Positions 44,327-55,988 of a stretch of DNA of 64,000 bases are shown piece after piece; position 1 is the stretch's first letter; every line of letters starts with the position of its first letter. Made by a program: the position numbers and the translations under genes. The stretch lies in contig OY755047.1 of the NCBI GenBank assembly GCA_963576565.1, forward strand, positions 34,067,851 through 34,131,850. The letters run 5' to 3'. The notes below the pieces were generated by a model. It was not told the origin of the DNA, ran no database searches, and saw only the letters and a list, made by a program, of their open reading frames with translations. Source of the DNA: Aspidapion aeneum. Lineage: Eukaryota; Arthropoda; Insecta; Coleoptera; Brentidae.

Positions 44327-44793
44327 TGTTTGCCCGCAGTTAGAAAAACGATAACTGCAGTGGACTGTATATATTATATTAAATGAAAGCGCAAACAAAC
44401 ATAAATATATTGATACGAAATCACGAAATAATCAAAGGTCCATAGGTTAATTGTTGGTACCACACACCGGAAATCAGAAACAAAGCACTCACCAGTTTGC
44501 AGCCAATTTCTCCACGTTCCAGGGGCCCCTCTCTTGATGATGGCACCACGTAGCTGAAGGGTTGAAGTTTCTAGTTTTATGCTTCAGTACACCAAAATCG
44601 AGCACTTTCAAGTGTAGAAATTTGTAATAGTTGGAGAAAGTAAATTAACACGCCATTTTCTCGAGGCGGTAGAAAAGGATCTCACTGATTCTTGATGCGC
44701 ATGGCCAATGCGCGGAAAATGTACTCTGTCCGTCATCCAACTGTGTGGTTTTTAAAAAGTAAAAACAACCACGAAATTTAGCAGGAGCTAACA
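44327..44793 (-). repeat. Pao/BEL 3' LTR
   Basis: 467 bp. TGTTTGCCCGCAGTTAG at its plus-strand start, GGAGCTAACA at its end. It lacks five bases (CTAAT-type) present in the 5' LTR near the CTTGATGATGG motif. Confidence 0.92.
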
Positions 44794-45030
44794 TAACTGC
44801 CCTCTAAAACACACAATTTTAGAATATCAACTGGACAGATATAGATATAAGAAAAAATGATCGACCGATAAATATAAATGAATGAAAAAACAGATAAGTA
44901 CCGTAAGTTTATTTAGAGATAACGAAAACCCGAAAAAGGCAAAACAAACAAACAAAAATTCAATAAAAAATAAAAATAAAGAAAAACCTATTGTAATACC
45001 CGGTAATAGGTAGAAAAATGAAAATTACTT

Positions 45031-45513
45031 TTAATTCGGCAAGAGGCACAGTTTTACAACTGGCCGCTTGTAAACACCGGTAGCCGTTCGTACCGTCGCT
45101 ACACGCACTTGACCGTCTCCGCCGAGATGCAATTCGAGAACCCGACCGACTGGCCATTTCAAAGGTGATTGGATGTGATCACTCGTTATGATAACCAAAT
45201 CATTTAATTTGATATTTGGGGACGAATCAGCCCACTTGTGTCGCTGTTGTAGCGTATGCAAATACTCTACAGAATACCGTTTCCAAAAATCATTATGTAG
45301 TTTTTGGATTAGTTGCCATCTCGAGAGCCGATTTAGGGGAACCTCGGGCAAATCTGACTCCGGAATTTCTGAATTAAGGGGTTCAAGGGTCAAAAAATGC
45401 CCAGGGGTAAGAGGTTGAAAATCGTGTGGGTCTGAAGAGGCAGGAGATAAAGGGCGACTATTAAGTACAGCTTCTATGCGACATGTAAGGGTCGACATTT
45501 CCATGATGGACAA
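45031..45513 (-). pseudogene. Pao/BEL integrase C-terminal domain (DUF5641)
   Basis: In frame with the integrase. EAVLNSRPLSPASSDPHD, LTPGHFLTLEPLN, WQLIQKLHNDFWKRYS, YLHTLQQRHKWADSSPN, IKLNDLVIITSDHIQSPL and WPVGRVLELHLGGDGQVRVA are the DUF5641 blocks in order. Ends at TAA 45031-45033 after LCLLPN. Confidence 0.88.
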
Positions 45514-45531
45514 CTTCTGATCGCCGACTAT

Positions 45532-46185
45532 TCAAACAAAGTGAGTTTTAAAACTTTTGACGCCAGCTTCTGCCAGGCCATTGAAATGTGGACTAAGAGG
45601 GGGTCCCAGATGCCAACGAATAGAAAGTCTGGTGGACACACTTCTTGCGTAATCAAGTAATTGGTTACGAAACCCTAAAAAATTACTGCACTGATCTGAC
45701 CAGCATTGCGTCACGCTTCCACGTCTGGAAATGAATCGATGGAATGCACCTACAAACCCTTCGGTGAACAGTTCCATGGTTAATTCCAAATGCACGCAAT
45801 GTGTGGCCGTACAGACAAACACACAGACATACGATTTGAAAGGTTTACAACCACGGTAACGATGAGGAATCACAAAGAAAGGTCCACAAAAATCGATAGC
45901 TACACTCGAAAAAGGTTTAAGTTGATTGATTCGATGAGCGGGAAGAGAACTCATTATGGGCGGTCTATAGGGTTTAGGGTTGATTCTAAAACATTGCAAG
46001 CACTTGGATATGGTTCTTTAAATTGCCCGTCTGGCAGATAATATCCAAAATTGCTGTAAAAGCAGATTATGTAATGTTTTAAACCCAGGATGAAGGTATT
46101 GTCGATGAGTGGACTCGATAAGAATAGTAGTTAAACGATGGTTACTCGAAAGTAAGACGGGGTGTTTTGCAGAATAAGACAAAAG
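45532..46185 (-). pseudogene. Pao/BEL integrase
   Basis: HRLTTILIESTHRQYLHPG is the N-terminal zinc-binding region; a TAA at 46018 replaces a Gln codon still present in copy 2. Core: PFSSVAIDFCGPFF (first D), CWSDQCSNFLGFRNQL (second D; copy 2 has Gly instead of Cys after Gln), PHFNGLAEAGVKSF (E), the D,D-35-E order. A second stop at 45532 replaces an Arg codon of copy 2. Confidence 0.88.
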
Positions 46186-47350
46186 ATTTTTGTAATCTGC
46201 CACCGACTCTAATGATATTATTTTCATCAAGAAAAGGTGAAAGTTTTCGAAAAGGTTTCGGTATTGGTTTATCCTTAGATAACGCGGAAAAAAGCTCAGA
46301 AAAGCAAGAACCTTGAACGCGTTTGATAAAAAGGTATAACGCACTTTGCATCTCACCGGTGGTAGGAAAAACAATATTTTCAAAAAAAATTTTTTGGTCC
46401 GGTGGATTAGTGGGTTTTTGATAGGAATGGTTTTGAAAAAGGTTCACTATTCGAAGGATATAACAAATGATACGTTGAATTTTTGATATAGATGAATATT
46501 TGATAAGAAGCTGATCTAAGAAGCTAACGTCAATTATCGCATTGCAACAGACCTGTGGCTTTTCCTCCAGATTAATATCTCCGAAATCAATCGGCATTTT
46601 TGATTTATGAAAATCGGGCCATTCGTTTTCGGGAGACCACAAAAACGACTGTGCGTTCCACCACATGTCATGTGAAATGAGCTGTGAAGGGGTGGCCCCT
46701 CGAGACGCAATATCGGCTGCATTTAAAGCAGAAGGAATGTAGCGCCATGAGTTTGAGGGAATGATTTCTTGGATTCTACTGACTCGATTTCCAACAAAGG
46801 TTTGCCAGCGATTAGGAGGGGATGAAAGCCAGTGCAATACGACTTGCGAATCGCAGAAAGTAACGATATTTGTAAAAGTTATTTTTCCTTCATAGCTAGA
46901 TAAGACGAAGTCAATTAATTCGCTTAAAAGAAATGCGCCTAGGAGTTCTAGCCTAGCCAAAGTTTGTGACTTTATAGGCGCGACCCTAGATTTTGCAGAT
47001 ATGAGAGAAACAGATATATTGTTTTCCTCTTCTACACGAAAATATACGACGCCTGCGTAGCCTCGAATTGAAGCGTCACAGAAGCCGATGATTTGACAGG
47101 TATTGGTTTTTGACAGTTTGATTTGTCGGGGTAATTGAAAATTGGAAAGAAGTGGGAATTCAGAACGGAGTTTGTTCCAAGAGTCGATGATAGAAGAATC
47201 TGGTCCTTCGTCCCAGCCTATTTTCGATATCCACAACTGTTGCAAAATAAATTTTGCTTGTAGCAACAAGGGATAAAGAAAACCTAAGGGATCGAAGATT
47301 GTTTCTATGATAGATAAAATAGAACGTTTAGTTGGGGGTTTGTCCTTCAT
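46142..47350 (-). pseudogene. Pao/BEL RNase H / Pao peptidase-A17 region
   Basis: Open for 402 codons: SIIETIFDPLGFLYPLLLQA, the connection to RNase H, IGFCDASIRGYAGVVYF (D of RNase H), FCDSQVVLHWLSSPPNRW, and PSALNAADIASRGATPSQL. These blocks are the diagnostic Pao/BEL peptidase_A17 and RNase H signatures. The frame breaks near 46185 by a 5-base deletion (relative to the second copy at 62985-63000), just before the integrase zinc-binding part. Confidence 0.9.
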
Positions 47351-47353
47351 TCG

Positions 47354-48208
47354 TCATTGATAAGAATAAATGTCGTTTTTTGGATGCCATTGAAGTCCTA
47401 AAACTTTGATAAAGTGTGGTTCCTCCTTGTCAAAAGAGAGAGGCATTTGACGATCGGATTCTGGCAATGTTGCCAATAACTCAGGACAATTGCTTGCCCA
47501 TTTTTTAAGTTCAAATCCTCCCGTCTTCAACAAATCATTGAGTTCCGTTTGAAGGGAAAGAGCTTCAGAAAGCGAAGGGCTAGTTCCCAAGATATTGTCA
47601 ATGTAAATTGACGTTTTTAGAACAGTACTAGCCATAGGAAAACGTTCCTTTTCTCTCTCTGCCAGCTCATTTAATGTACGCATGGCTAGAAAGGGTGAGC
47701 ATGTCATGCCAAAAGTGACAGTAGAAAGTTCCCACACTGAAAGTGGGTTCTATGGATAAAACCTCCATAATATCCTTTGATAAGGACGGTGATAAGGATT
47801 GATAAGGACTTGGCGAAACATCTGTTTGATATCAGTAATGTAGGCAATAGGATTAAGAAGAAACGTAAGGAGTAAAGAAGCAATATCTTTTTGAAGTTTC
47901 GGTCCAGATAACAACGTGTCACTGAGACTAATATTCTTTGGGGTGACTGCCGAACAATCCCAGACTACCCTTAATTTTGTAACGCAATGATGTGCCAAAA
48001 AACATGATACGTCGACTTTTGGTTGACCAGATAAAACTAGACTCATGTGATTAGAATCGATATAGTCTTGCATGAAACTTGAATAGGCAGTGTACAGATC
48101 AGGATTTTTAAGTAATCTGTTTTCTAGAAGTAAAAATCTACGATAAGCTTGCGGATAAGTATTTCCTAGGTCAGGGTTTATTTTATCTTTAAACGGAAGA
48201 TCTACCAT
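47354..48208 (-). pseudogene. Pao/BEL reverse transcriptase
   Basis: One frame, with stops at 47750 and 47354. HHCVTKLRVVWDCSA, NISLSDTLLSGPKLQKDI, AYITDIKQMFRQVLI (first catalytic Asp), WELSTVTFGMTCSPFLAMR (palm), and SIYIDNILGT where the family has YVDD. The second Asp of that motif is Asn here, which should kill polymerisation. TGA or TAG stops and one upstream frameshift add to the damage. Confidence 0.88.
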
Positions 48209-48402
48209 GAATCTACCGCTCGGTTGTCGTACGACACTCGCAGTAAAATTGATTTCGGTTGTTTTTCTTCCTTTGATAAGATTTGTTTTTTAGGCAAATG
48301 TTCGATTTCCCAAAACCTAGGGATAATGACCTCTAAAGGAGGTGAATGACTCGTTAAAAAACAACTGGTTCGTTCCGTAAGACTACCTACTTCGTCAACT
48401 TT

Positions 48403-48900
48403 TCACATGACGACCCAGCCAAAGATAGTTTCAAGGGCTGAAGGTTGCCCTATTTGTCCAAGAACCCTGCCCTCCTTGAATATCTGTGCGAATAGCTCGC
48501 AACCAATAACTAGGTCCACAGGTCTAGATTTGAAATAAGATGGGTCGGCAAGTTTAAGGTTTTCCAAGTGTTTCCACTGATTATCGTTCAAAGTGAATGT
48601 AGGCATATTGGAACATAGTTGTGGAACGACAATTGCTTCGAAATTAAGTAAAGGAGTGACCTGTCCTTGTGGCTTAATGTGACATTGAACGAGCCCTTTG
48701 GAAGTAAACGAAGACATTTGATTTAATCCGAATATTTCAGTGGTGTAACTTCGCTTAGGAAGATTATGACGCTGAATACACTTTTCACTGATGAATCCTG
48801 TCTGTGATCCAGAATCAAGCAGTGCCTTTACAGGTTGAAAATTTCCGCAACCGTCCATAACATCTATTATGGCGGTGCATAAAAGAAAGGTACCTGAAGG
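48403..48900 (-). pseudogene. Pao/BEL aspartic protease
   Basis: Same frame as gag. ALLDSGSQTGFISEKC holds the catalytic D-S-G triad, and DLVIGCELFAQ is the flap/second ILG-type block. The domain matches the DUF1758 protease of Pao elements. It cuts the polyprotein in family members. The next downstream frame is shifted. Confidence 0.85.
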
Positions 48901-49770
48901 TCAAGAGGTATTTAATGACACATGAAGATTATTGACAGGTGGTGTGTGAATGACAGGACTAGTATCTTGGCTTCCAGACTCTTTATTAGTTTCTAAGATA
49001 TGAGTTAAAGTGTGGTGCCTTTTACTATTGCAAGTCCTGCATGAATATTTTGATTTGCACGTGTCTACCCCATGCGAGGGATGAAAACACGCTAGACATA
49101 ATTTTTTCTGCTTGACGAAAGATAGGCGCTCGATAGGCGAGAGGTCAAGAAATGTTTGACATTTCGAAAGCACGTGACCTTGATTACACCTGAAACATTT
49201 TATTCCCGTACTTGAATTAGTTGAGGTGCCAGCCAGTCCTATAAAAGGCGAATTGGATGATTTATAGGTAGGCTTTTGCCCAAACTGATTTTGCATAGAA
49301 TATGATTTTTGATAGGTAAGCTTTTGCCCAAACTGATTTTGCATAGAATTTGATTTTTGATAGGTAGGCACCTTTTTGGGTGCCGTTGATTGAGGAAGTG
49401 ATTCCAAAACTTTACATCTTTTTTCTAGAAATTGAAAAAGTGACTGAAAAGTGGGAATTTCGGTATTAGTATTGGCGTGACTCATTTCGAAATTTGAACG
49501 CGTCGGAATATCCAATTTTTCTAACAGAATGAAAAAAATAATAAAGTCCCAACTGTCAACGTCAAAGCTAAGTGATTTTAAAATTTCTAGGGATTCTGAA
49601 AAGGTGTCAATTAAATTACGCAATTCTTTAGCTGACTCGTTTTTTAATGTAGAGTTCATAATTGTGCTTAAAGCATCATTTGCGAGGTCTCGCTTGTTTT
49701 GATATCTATTGACTAATTTGTCGTAAGCAATTTTATAATTTTGATCAGATAAGCTAATCCCTGATATCAA
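48901..49770 (-). pseudogene. Pao/BEL gag C-terminal part with zinc knuckle
   Basis: Open for 289 codons. YDKLVNRYQNKRDLANDAL and FSESLEILKSL are the capsid-type helices. A duplicated segment (QKLTYQKSYSMQNQFG and a variant, ~49260-49370) is inside the linker. Zinc knuckle CFRCNQGHVLSKC (CX2CX4HX4C), then C-rich CLACFHPSHGVDTC and CRTCNSKRHHTLTH. The frame ends at TGA 48901-48903 but the same frame continues into the protease, so this is a nonsense mutation in a single gag-pol frame. Confidence 0.85.
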
Positions 49771-50300
49771 TTTTAAAGGCTCATCCTCGAGATATGAAAA
49801 TAAATATTGAAGTTTTCGGACGTTACTTAGACTTTGATTTTAATCTATAATGTTATTAAAAAGATCGAAAAAGCTTGGCCATAATTTTTATCACCTCAAA
49901 ATATGGGAATACCTAACTCTTTGAGTTTTGGAGTTTCGTTTTGTCGAACATATGATCCCGAAAAGGATGGGGCCTCAACCGGAAATATTTCAGAGTAAAC
50001 ACGCATAAAATATTTACGAGCTTCTGAAAGGATCGCATCCTGCGTTTTAAACTCCTCGTCGTCCGAGTCGTCTATCAACATAATGACATCATTATGTGCC
50101 AGCATGCATTTATCGAAGGTTTCATCCAAATCGGAATACCTCACTTGAAACTCGTTTCTCGCTTTTGCGTCCATTGCCGCGGCTTGTGAAAACACATAAC
50201 ACTCGGTGCTCGCAGATAAAAAATCCTTGCGTTTTTGCACGGCTTTTTTGATAGACATGATTTTACCTTTGAAATGACGAAATTGTCGGTAAATATGCAA
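49771..50300 (-). pseudogene. Pao/BEL gag N-terminal part
   Basis: A 134-codon open frame (50300-49896) begins MHIYRQFRHFKGKIMSIKK; a later Met (MSIKKAVQKRKDF) may be the real start. Middle part acidic (IDDSDDEEF). Then a frameshift, and the continuation (NVRKLQYLFSYLEDEPLKL) carries a TAA stop. This is the DUF1759-type capsid region found in Pao elements. Confidence 0.75.
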
Positions 50301-50655
50301 TTAACGCTAAATTAATGCTTCTGAAATAGAAAAAATGACGAATTGTCGAAAATATGCACTAATTTATCGCAATTGATGAAAATTGTTTTAAATATCGAAA
50401 TGGTATGGAACAAATCTAATCACTCTCGATTTTTGTTTACTGAAGTGACCACGCGGTAAACCCTGCGTTATAATAGCAGCGGACCGAAAACAGGTGAACT
50501 GCGCCGAAACCGAAGGTCGAACGAAAATCTTTCTCGGTTCAATACGATTGGCAAAATTCAAGGCCGTGTGATCTCGGCGAAAATGTGAAAATGGCCGACT
50601 TATTAATACCGTCGTATGGATTTAATTTTTTTATTTGGTTCGAAGGAACACTTTA
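50301..50655 (-). other. Pao/BEL leader between 5' LTR and gag
   Basis: Untranslated leader of the element; no gene expected or seen. Confidence 0.6.
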
Positions 50656-51127
50656 TGTTTGCCCGCAGTTAGAAAAACGATAACTGCAGTGGACTGTATA
50701 TATTATATTAAATGAAAGCGCGAACAAACATTAATATATTGATACGAAATCACGAAATAATCAAAGGTCCATTCGTTAATTGTTGGTACCACATAACGGA
50801 TATCAGAAACAAAGCACTCACCAGTTTGCAGCCAATTTCTCCACGTTCCAGGGGCCCCTGTCTTGATCTAATGATGGCACCACGTAGCTGAAGGGCTGAA
50901 GTTTCTAGTTCTATGCTTCAGTACGCCAAAATCTAGCACTTTCAAGTGTAGAAATTTGTAATAGTTGGAGAAAGTAAATTAACACGACATTTTCTCAAGG
51001 CGGTAGAAAAGGATCTCACTGATTCTTGGTGCGCATGTCCAATGCGCGGAAAATCTACTCTGTCCGTCATCCAATTGTGTGGTTTGTAAAAAGTAAAAAC
51101 AACCGCGAAATTTAGCGGGAGCTAACA
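50656..51127 (-). repeat. Pao/BEL 5' LTR
   Basis: 472 bp. It should hold the promoter of the element; I could not assign a TATA box or tRNA primer site with confidence. The sequence next to it inside the element (TGTTCCTTCGAACC on the minus strand) is where a primer site would lie. Confidence 0.9.
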
Positions 51128-51132
51128 CTTAA

Positions 51133-53470
51133 TTTTGTTTTCAAAATTTATTTTATTATTATTTATATGTAAAAATTATAGTGTTTAGATATGTTCCTAA
51201 ATTGAACTAATAAAATGGTTTGTTTTAAAATGCCTATCTTATATTCTAAATCAATAGCGAAGTTTATGTTCTACAGTGAAACAATACACAATCTGAATAG
51301 TATTTTAAATTTTCTGTGCAGTTTTCGTGACAAAAGTGCCAAAATAATAATTATTACATTAACACATCAAAGTGGTGATTTTGAAATAGACAATAATAAG
51401 TAGATTTATTTGATTTTATACTAATTGATATAAACACATAATATTGAAAATTTCAATTTAATAAGCACATTGAGATCCCTTTTCATTCAAAAGTTAAACA
51501 GAGAGCGGGTCTATTTACAACAGCCAGCAGTGTTTTTGCCGGCTCAACATGTGACCGGTGGGGTTAACAAAGGGCAATGTGGAATCGCCGCAAGTTTTTT
51601 TTTTCAACATATATACACGGTGAAGCTGCGAAAATGGTACATTTTCAAAGCCATCAAATAAATTTACCGCGGATAGCTTCTTTATAAAGCAACGTTGACA
51701 CCATTCAAAAAAGTATCTATATTTTTTTCAGCGGTCTTTGCGAAATATTGCAACGTTTTTATATTATCAGGACCCTGGATGAGTAGGTTTGATTAAATAT
51801 ACAGATAAATTTTTTAATTTTATGTGCCGGTGTAAATATTACAAAGAAACCTAGGGTAAGAAAACATATCTTACTCCATGCGTACGACCTTCCAATAATA
51901 CTATTCTTATGGCCTATTTATGTTGCTGCTCAGGATAACTATGAACCTAGACGTGAATCCTAAGAGGTTTAAAACAACATTTATTTATAGTTACGAAAAT
52001 TTCCAAAAATTTTCAAAAATATTAATATAGTTTACAAATAAGATCTTCAAGTTTTAAATATTTTAATAAATATTAAATTAATGAATTTGAAAAAAGAGAA
52101 TTTGCTTTTTTGCTAAATACAAGTTAAGGAGATATAAACTATCAAAATAACTTCTACAAATGTATGAAAAATAAAAATCTTATATATTATAGTTATTTAA
52201 TAATCTCCAGGTATTGCATTTATTGTTCTCATACACGAATTTTAAAAAAGTTATTATTAAAAAAGTGTAAAAATTATTAAACTTGATGTTCTCCATCTCG
52301 AGAAAGTTGCCCTAAAATTACACACTTAGTATACTATCCTACTTTTGTGAGAAAAATTAGAAGATCAAGTAACATATAACAGTAGGAAGCATTCTTAATC
52401 TAAAGACTAACATTTATTTCTTTACGATTTTTCCATAAGGTAAAACTTTTCTTTGTTTGATTACCCTGTGCGCTGTTTAACTAGGTGTGCTTCTTTCTCT
52501 GTGCACTTTTTAGTGTGCGCTTTACTACGCGTGCGCTTTTTTCTTTGTAGCGTTTTTTTCCCCTGCGAATATTTCCTTTTTTGATTTTTTCCTGTGCGTT
52601 TATTTATGGTCACTGTTTTACTATTACCCCCCCCCCCCCAGACTTCTATTCCAGAACCGCCTTTGCACGCGGAGTATTTACAGGCTCAACCCTTAAATTA
52701 TGGGGTTAACAAAAGTCCATGTGAAAACGCGGCAAAGAGTTAAAAAATAAATGAGAGCCAGAAAGTTTTAAACGCAAAAACTTTACTGCTCGAGACGGGA
52801 ATAAATGCAACTTGGAAAACTGACGATATCGAAATTTCTCAAACAAAATAACTTTTGAACAGACGCAATAACCAACAGAAAAGTTATACTGTAAATTTTC
52901 TAATTTTTGGTTCGATAACTAAATTTAGAAAAATATATAAAAACTGAACAGTAAACTAACAGTAGCTTTTTGGGAGTCGTGGCATACGGTTTTGAAAATT
53001 AAGGATGTCGAGTGGCCCAGGCCAGGGAATCCGCAGGGCTACGAAAAAGTGATAGCCAAATCAGCAGGTCGTAAAGAAAAATTATGAATAAAAGTAAGTA
53101 AATGATATCTGGTATTATCGACCTGAGTAAATCAGAACCAAATTTTTCTTATAAAACAATACATTTTATTGTTTCTCTCGATTTTTGTTAAAAAGGATTT
53201 TTAATACGTGCCTTTAAAATGATCATAATCAGACAAACTTAATTTGGTCAATGCCTCCAGAATCTTTTTCGAAGATGTCAGGCATATTTTCATAAGTTCG
53301 GGACACACATCGGGTCATTCATTTGTTAGGTTCCAGATAATTCAGATATACAAGGTAATAAGAAGTCTAATAGATTTACTAAAAGATGGCAACCAATATG
53401 ACAATACCATCTCAGAGAACCTATCAAATCTCTCATCAAGCATACCATGCTAAAGCTTGCAAAGACAAGA
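51133..53470. other. Spacer, no supported gene
   Basis: AT-rich. 52120-52330 is a worn copy of MITE family D interior (AAGTTAAGGAGATATAAACT). 51480-51600 and 52640-52740 share GGGGTTAACAAA and GCCGGCTCAAC/CAGGCTCAACC, a weak repeat. 52458-52640 is pyrimidine-rich with TGTGCGCTT repeats and a C-run. Nothing coding recognised. Confidence 0.5.
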
Positions 53471-53519
53471 CAAACAGGGCTAGAAACCTTCAGCATATAA
53501 AGAAGACAGATGCATTAAT

Positions 53520-54727
53520 TAGGTACAATCGGTCCAAACACGGTTAGATGTATGTAATAGAAAAGTTCAAACTCAACAAATATTCTATGAAACAATATAT
53601 ACGCAAACTGATGAACATTCGAAAAATGAAAATCATGACGTTATTTGCCAAACAGAAATAAATTTTGTAGATAAAATGACACAAATAAATAATCAAACCC
53701 AGTTAGAACTCAAAACATTTATAGATATTAATACACAAACAGATAACCTAAACTTGGAAGAATTTAACAAAAAAAATGGTGATATTTTTAATGAATTAAA
53801 CTATCTTCAAGAACGTAATAAGCAGTTAATTACAAGCATAGAGGTTTTGAAAGCTGAAATTAAAAGTTTTGGTAATGAACCTCAAGTAAAAAATTCAAAA
53901 CAAGCAGGACAGAGCAATATATCTGACAAAAATCTAAGTGGCAAACCAAGAGTTGTTATTTTAACTGATGACTACGGGAAGTTTTTATACCCAGCGCTTG
54001 AGAAACAATTAGGTGCAAATTTCTCTATCCAAACCATATGCAAACCATACGCTAAATTTAAAGATATTGTTAAGAGTAACGCAGCTATCAGATAAAGATT
54101 TCGTTTTAGTCATGGCGGGTACGAATAACACATGCTTGCAACAAGAAGAAATTTTGCTTCTTACAAACAAATGTTTTTTAACAAATGTGATTTTTTGTCT
54201 AATTCCTATTAACTATAACTTAAATAATGTGGAAAAACCTCACGATAGTAAACCATAACTTAAAAAGTATAATTACAGAGCTAAGGTATTATTCTAAACA
54301 TATTGATTACTTAAACATTGAAGATAAATTTGACCATTGGGAGTTTGTGCAAAATAGAATTTATCTTAATAAAAAAGGCTTGTTTAAATTGTCAAGATTT
54401 ATTAAGGTTGCTATAGAAGATTTTAACATGAATACATTAAATAATCTTATTCATATAAAATGTAACAACAGAGTGGTTGAGAAGGTGTCGGAAATATCGA
54501 AGGATAAATCTTATTCTAATGAAATTGAGATTGTAGACCTTATAGATTTGGATGATGTCGAACTTGTAGAGACATTATCTGACATGAACAGGAATAGTGT
54601 AGTTAAGGAGAAGGACAGACAAATATCTAGATATAAATTAATTGACTTGGAATTTTTTAGTTTGGATGATATTGATGTGGTGCAACCTTTTTTAGAAATG
54701 GACAGGAGCAAACAGATAACTCTCTAA
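53520..54727 (+). pseudogene. CR1-like ORF1: coiled coil plus esterase-like domain
   Basis: The N-terminal part has a series of Q-T-Q/D words (VQTRLDV, VQTQQIF, TQTDEHS, CQTEINF, INTQTDNLN), continuing upstream of the first Met at 53676. Coiled coil: FNELNYLQERNKQLITSIEVL. RVVILTDDYGKFLYPAL and VLVMAGTNNTC resemble blocks of the SGNH/GDSL esterase found in CR1 ORF1 proteins; the catalytic Ser of block I is not evident. Frameshifts near 54090 and 54240 split it. The C-terminus has two D/E-rich similar segments (DLIDLDDVELVETLSDMNR and LEFFSLDDIDVVQPFLEMDR). Confidence 0.65.
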
Positions 54728-54735
54728 CGCTTGGT

Positions 54736-55988
54736 ATGGATATTTTTTATGTAAATATTGTAGCTTACTTGCTGATGGAAGAAAGGATCTTCTTATAAAA
54801 AACATAGAAACTTTTAACCCATCTGTTGTGCTACTTAGTGAAACTTGTGTTACAGAAAATATTATGGATTTTGAAATTAAAATAGATGGTTTTAGAATTG
54901 TACGTTGTAATTCGAACAGCCAGAATACGGGAGCAGTGATTACCTACATCCGTTTGAACACAGAATTTAAACTTATTAAAAATATTTCATTAGATAATGG
55001 TTATTGGTGTATGTTTTTGAAAGTCATTATTGACAGGGCTGAGTGGCTGCTTTGTGTAGTATATAAGTCTCCCAGTTTTTCTAATTCCTCATTTCTTGAA
55101 ACATTTGAGGATTTATGTTCAGAATTTTTACCCAATAATAAAAAAGTTATTTTTGTAGGGGATTTTAATATTGATTACTCTCGTGATTTATTTTATAGCA
55201 AAAAGCTTAAAGATATTGTTGCTCTCTATGGTATGAAGCAAGTAATCGAAAAATACACGAGAATTACAGAAAATACCAAATCAACCATTGATCTAGTCAT
55301 AACAAACTGTGATAATAAAATGGCTTGTAGGGTAAACACTACTCCCAAAATAAGTGATCACTTTAGCATATCAATTTGGTTAAGTCAAAATACAAATCAG
55401 CCTAACACCAAAAACTTAGCCAAAAAATTAGTTAGAAATTTTAGTAATTTTAATCTAGATAAGATCTGTGATAGGCTAATAGGTTTAGAATTTCATTTAG
55501 ATAATACTGACGTTGATTTTATTTATCAAAATATTTTAAATGTCTGTGAAGGTGTTATTAATGAAATTTGTCCTCTCAAAGAAATACGTATTCATGGTAA
55601 CGATCTGCCTTGGTATGACTATGAAGTACATCTTGCTGCTAGAGAACGGGATGTTGCTTTTAAGTCCTTTAATAATAAACACTTTGAATCTGATAAGCAG
55701 GCTTTATGGAATAGATATAAAAAGGAACGAAATCATGTAGTAAGTTTGCTTAAAATAAAAAAAGTTGCCTATTTTAAAGATCAAATTGATGCTAATTTTC
55801 ATAATAGTAAACAAATGTGGCAAACTCTTAAAAAACTGTTAAAAGAGGACAAAACAAGCTTTGATTCTAGTTCCATTGCTTTTGTTGTTGATGGTAAGGA
55901 AAAATCAATTTCTGGTGATAAAGGGATAGCTGAGAATTTTAACAAATATTTGCAACAACATACTTATGGAAAACCAATCTGGATTTAG
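54736..55988 (+). pseudogene. CR1-like ORF2 part 1: endonuclease and linker
   Basis: ADGRKDLLIKNIETF (frame-shifted start) then NPSVVLLSETCVTENIMDF. Endonuclease blocks: SETC, AVITYI, KVIFVGDFNIDYSRDL (GDFN), STIDLVITN and ISDHFSISIW (DH). The linker with MWQTLKKLLKEDK follows. The frame runs out at 55988 just after the start of the reverse transcriptase deletion. Confidence 0.8.

Larger units (their letters stand above)
44327..51127 (-). mobile_element. Pao/BEL LTR retrotransposon, complete but inactive
   Basis: Two LTRs (467 and 472 bp), both starting TGTT and ending AACA, with CTTAA before the left one (44322-44326) and after the right one (51128-51132): a 5-bp target duplication, the size used by BEL elements. 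Read on the minus strand: 5' LTR, gag, protease, reverse transcriptase, RNase H region, integrase, 3' LTR. The LTRs differ at about 22 positions plus a 5-base indel, so insertion is not recent. Confidence 0.93.

Noticed and set aside
45790..46041. Plus-strand ORF within the Pao integrase
   Set aside because: Antisense shadow of the integrase coding frame.
50630..50655. TGTTCCTTCGAACC beside the Pao 5' LTR as a tRNA primer-binding site
   Set aside because: It does not start with the expected TGG next to the LTR, and I cannot match it to a specific tRNA 3' end without a search.
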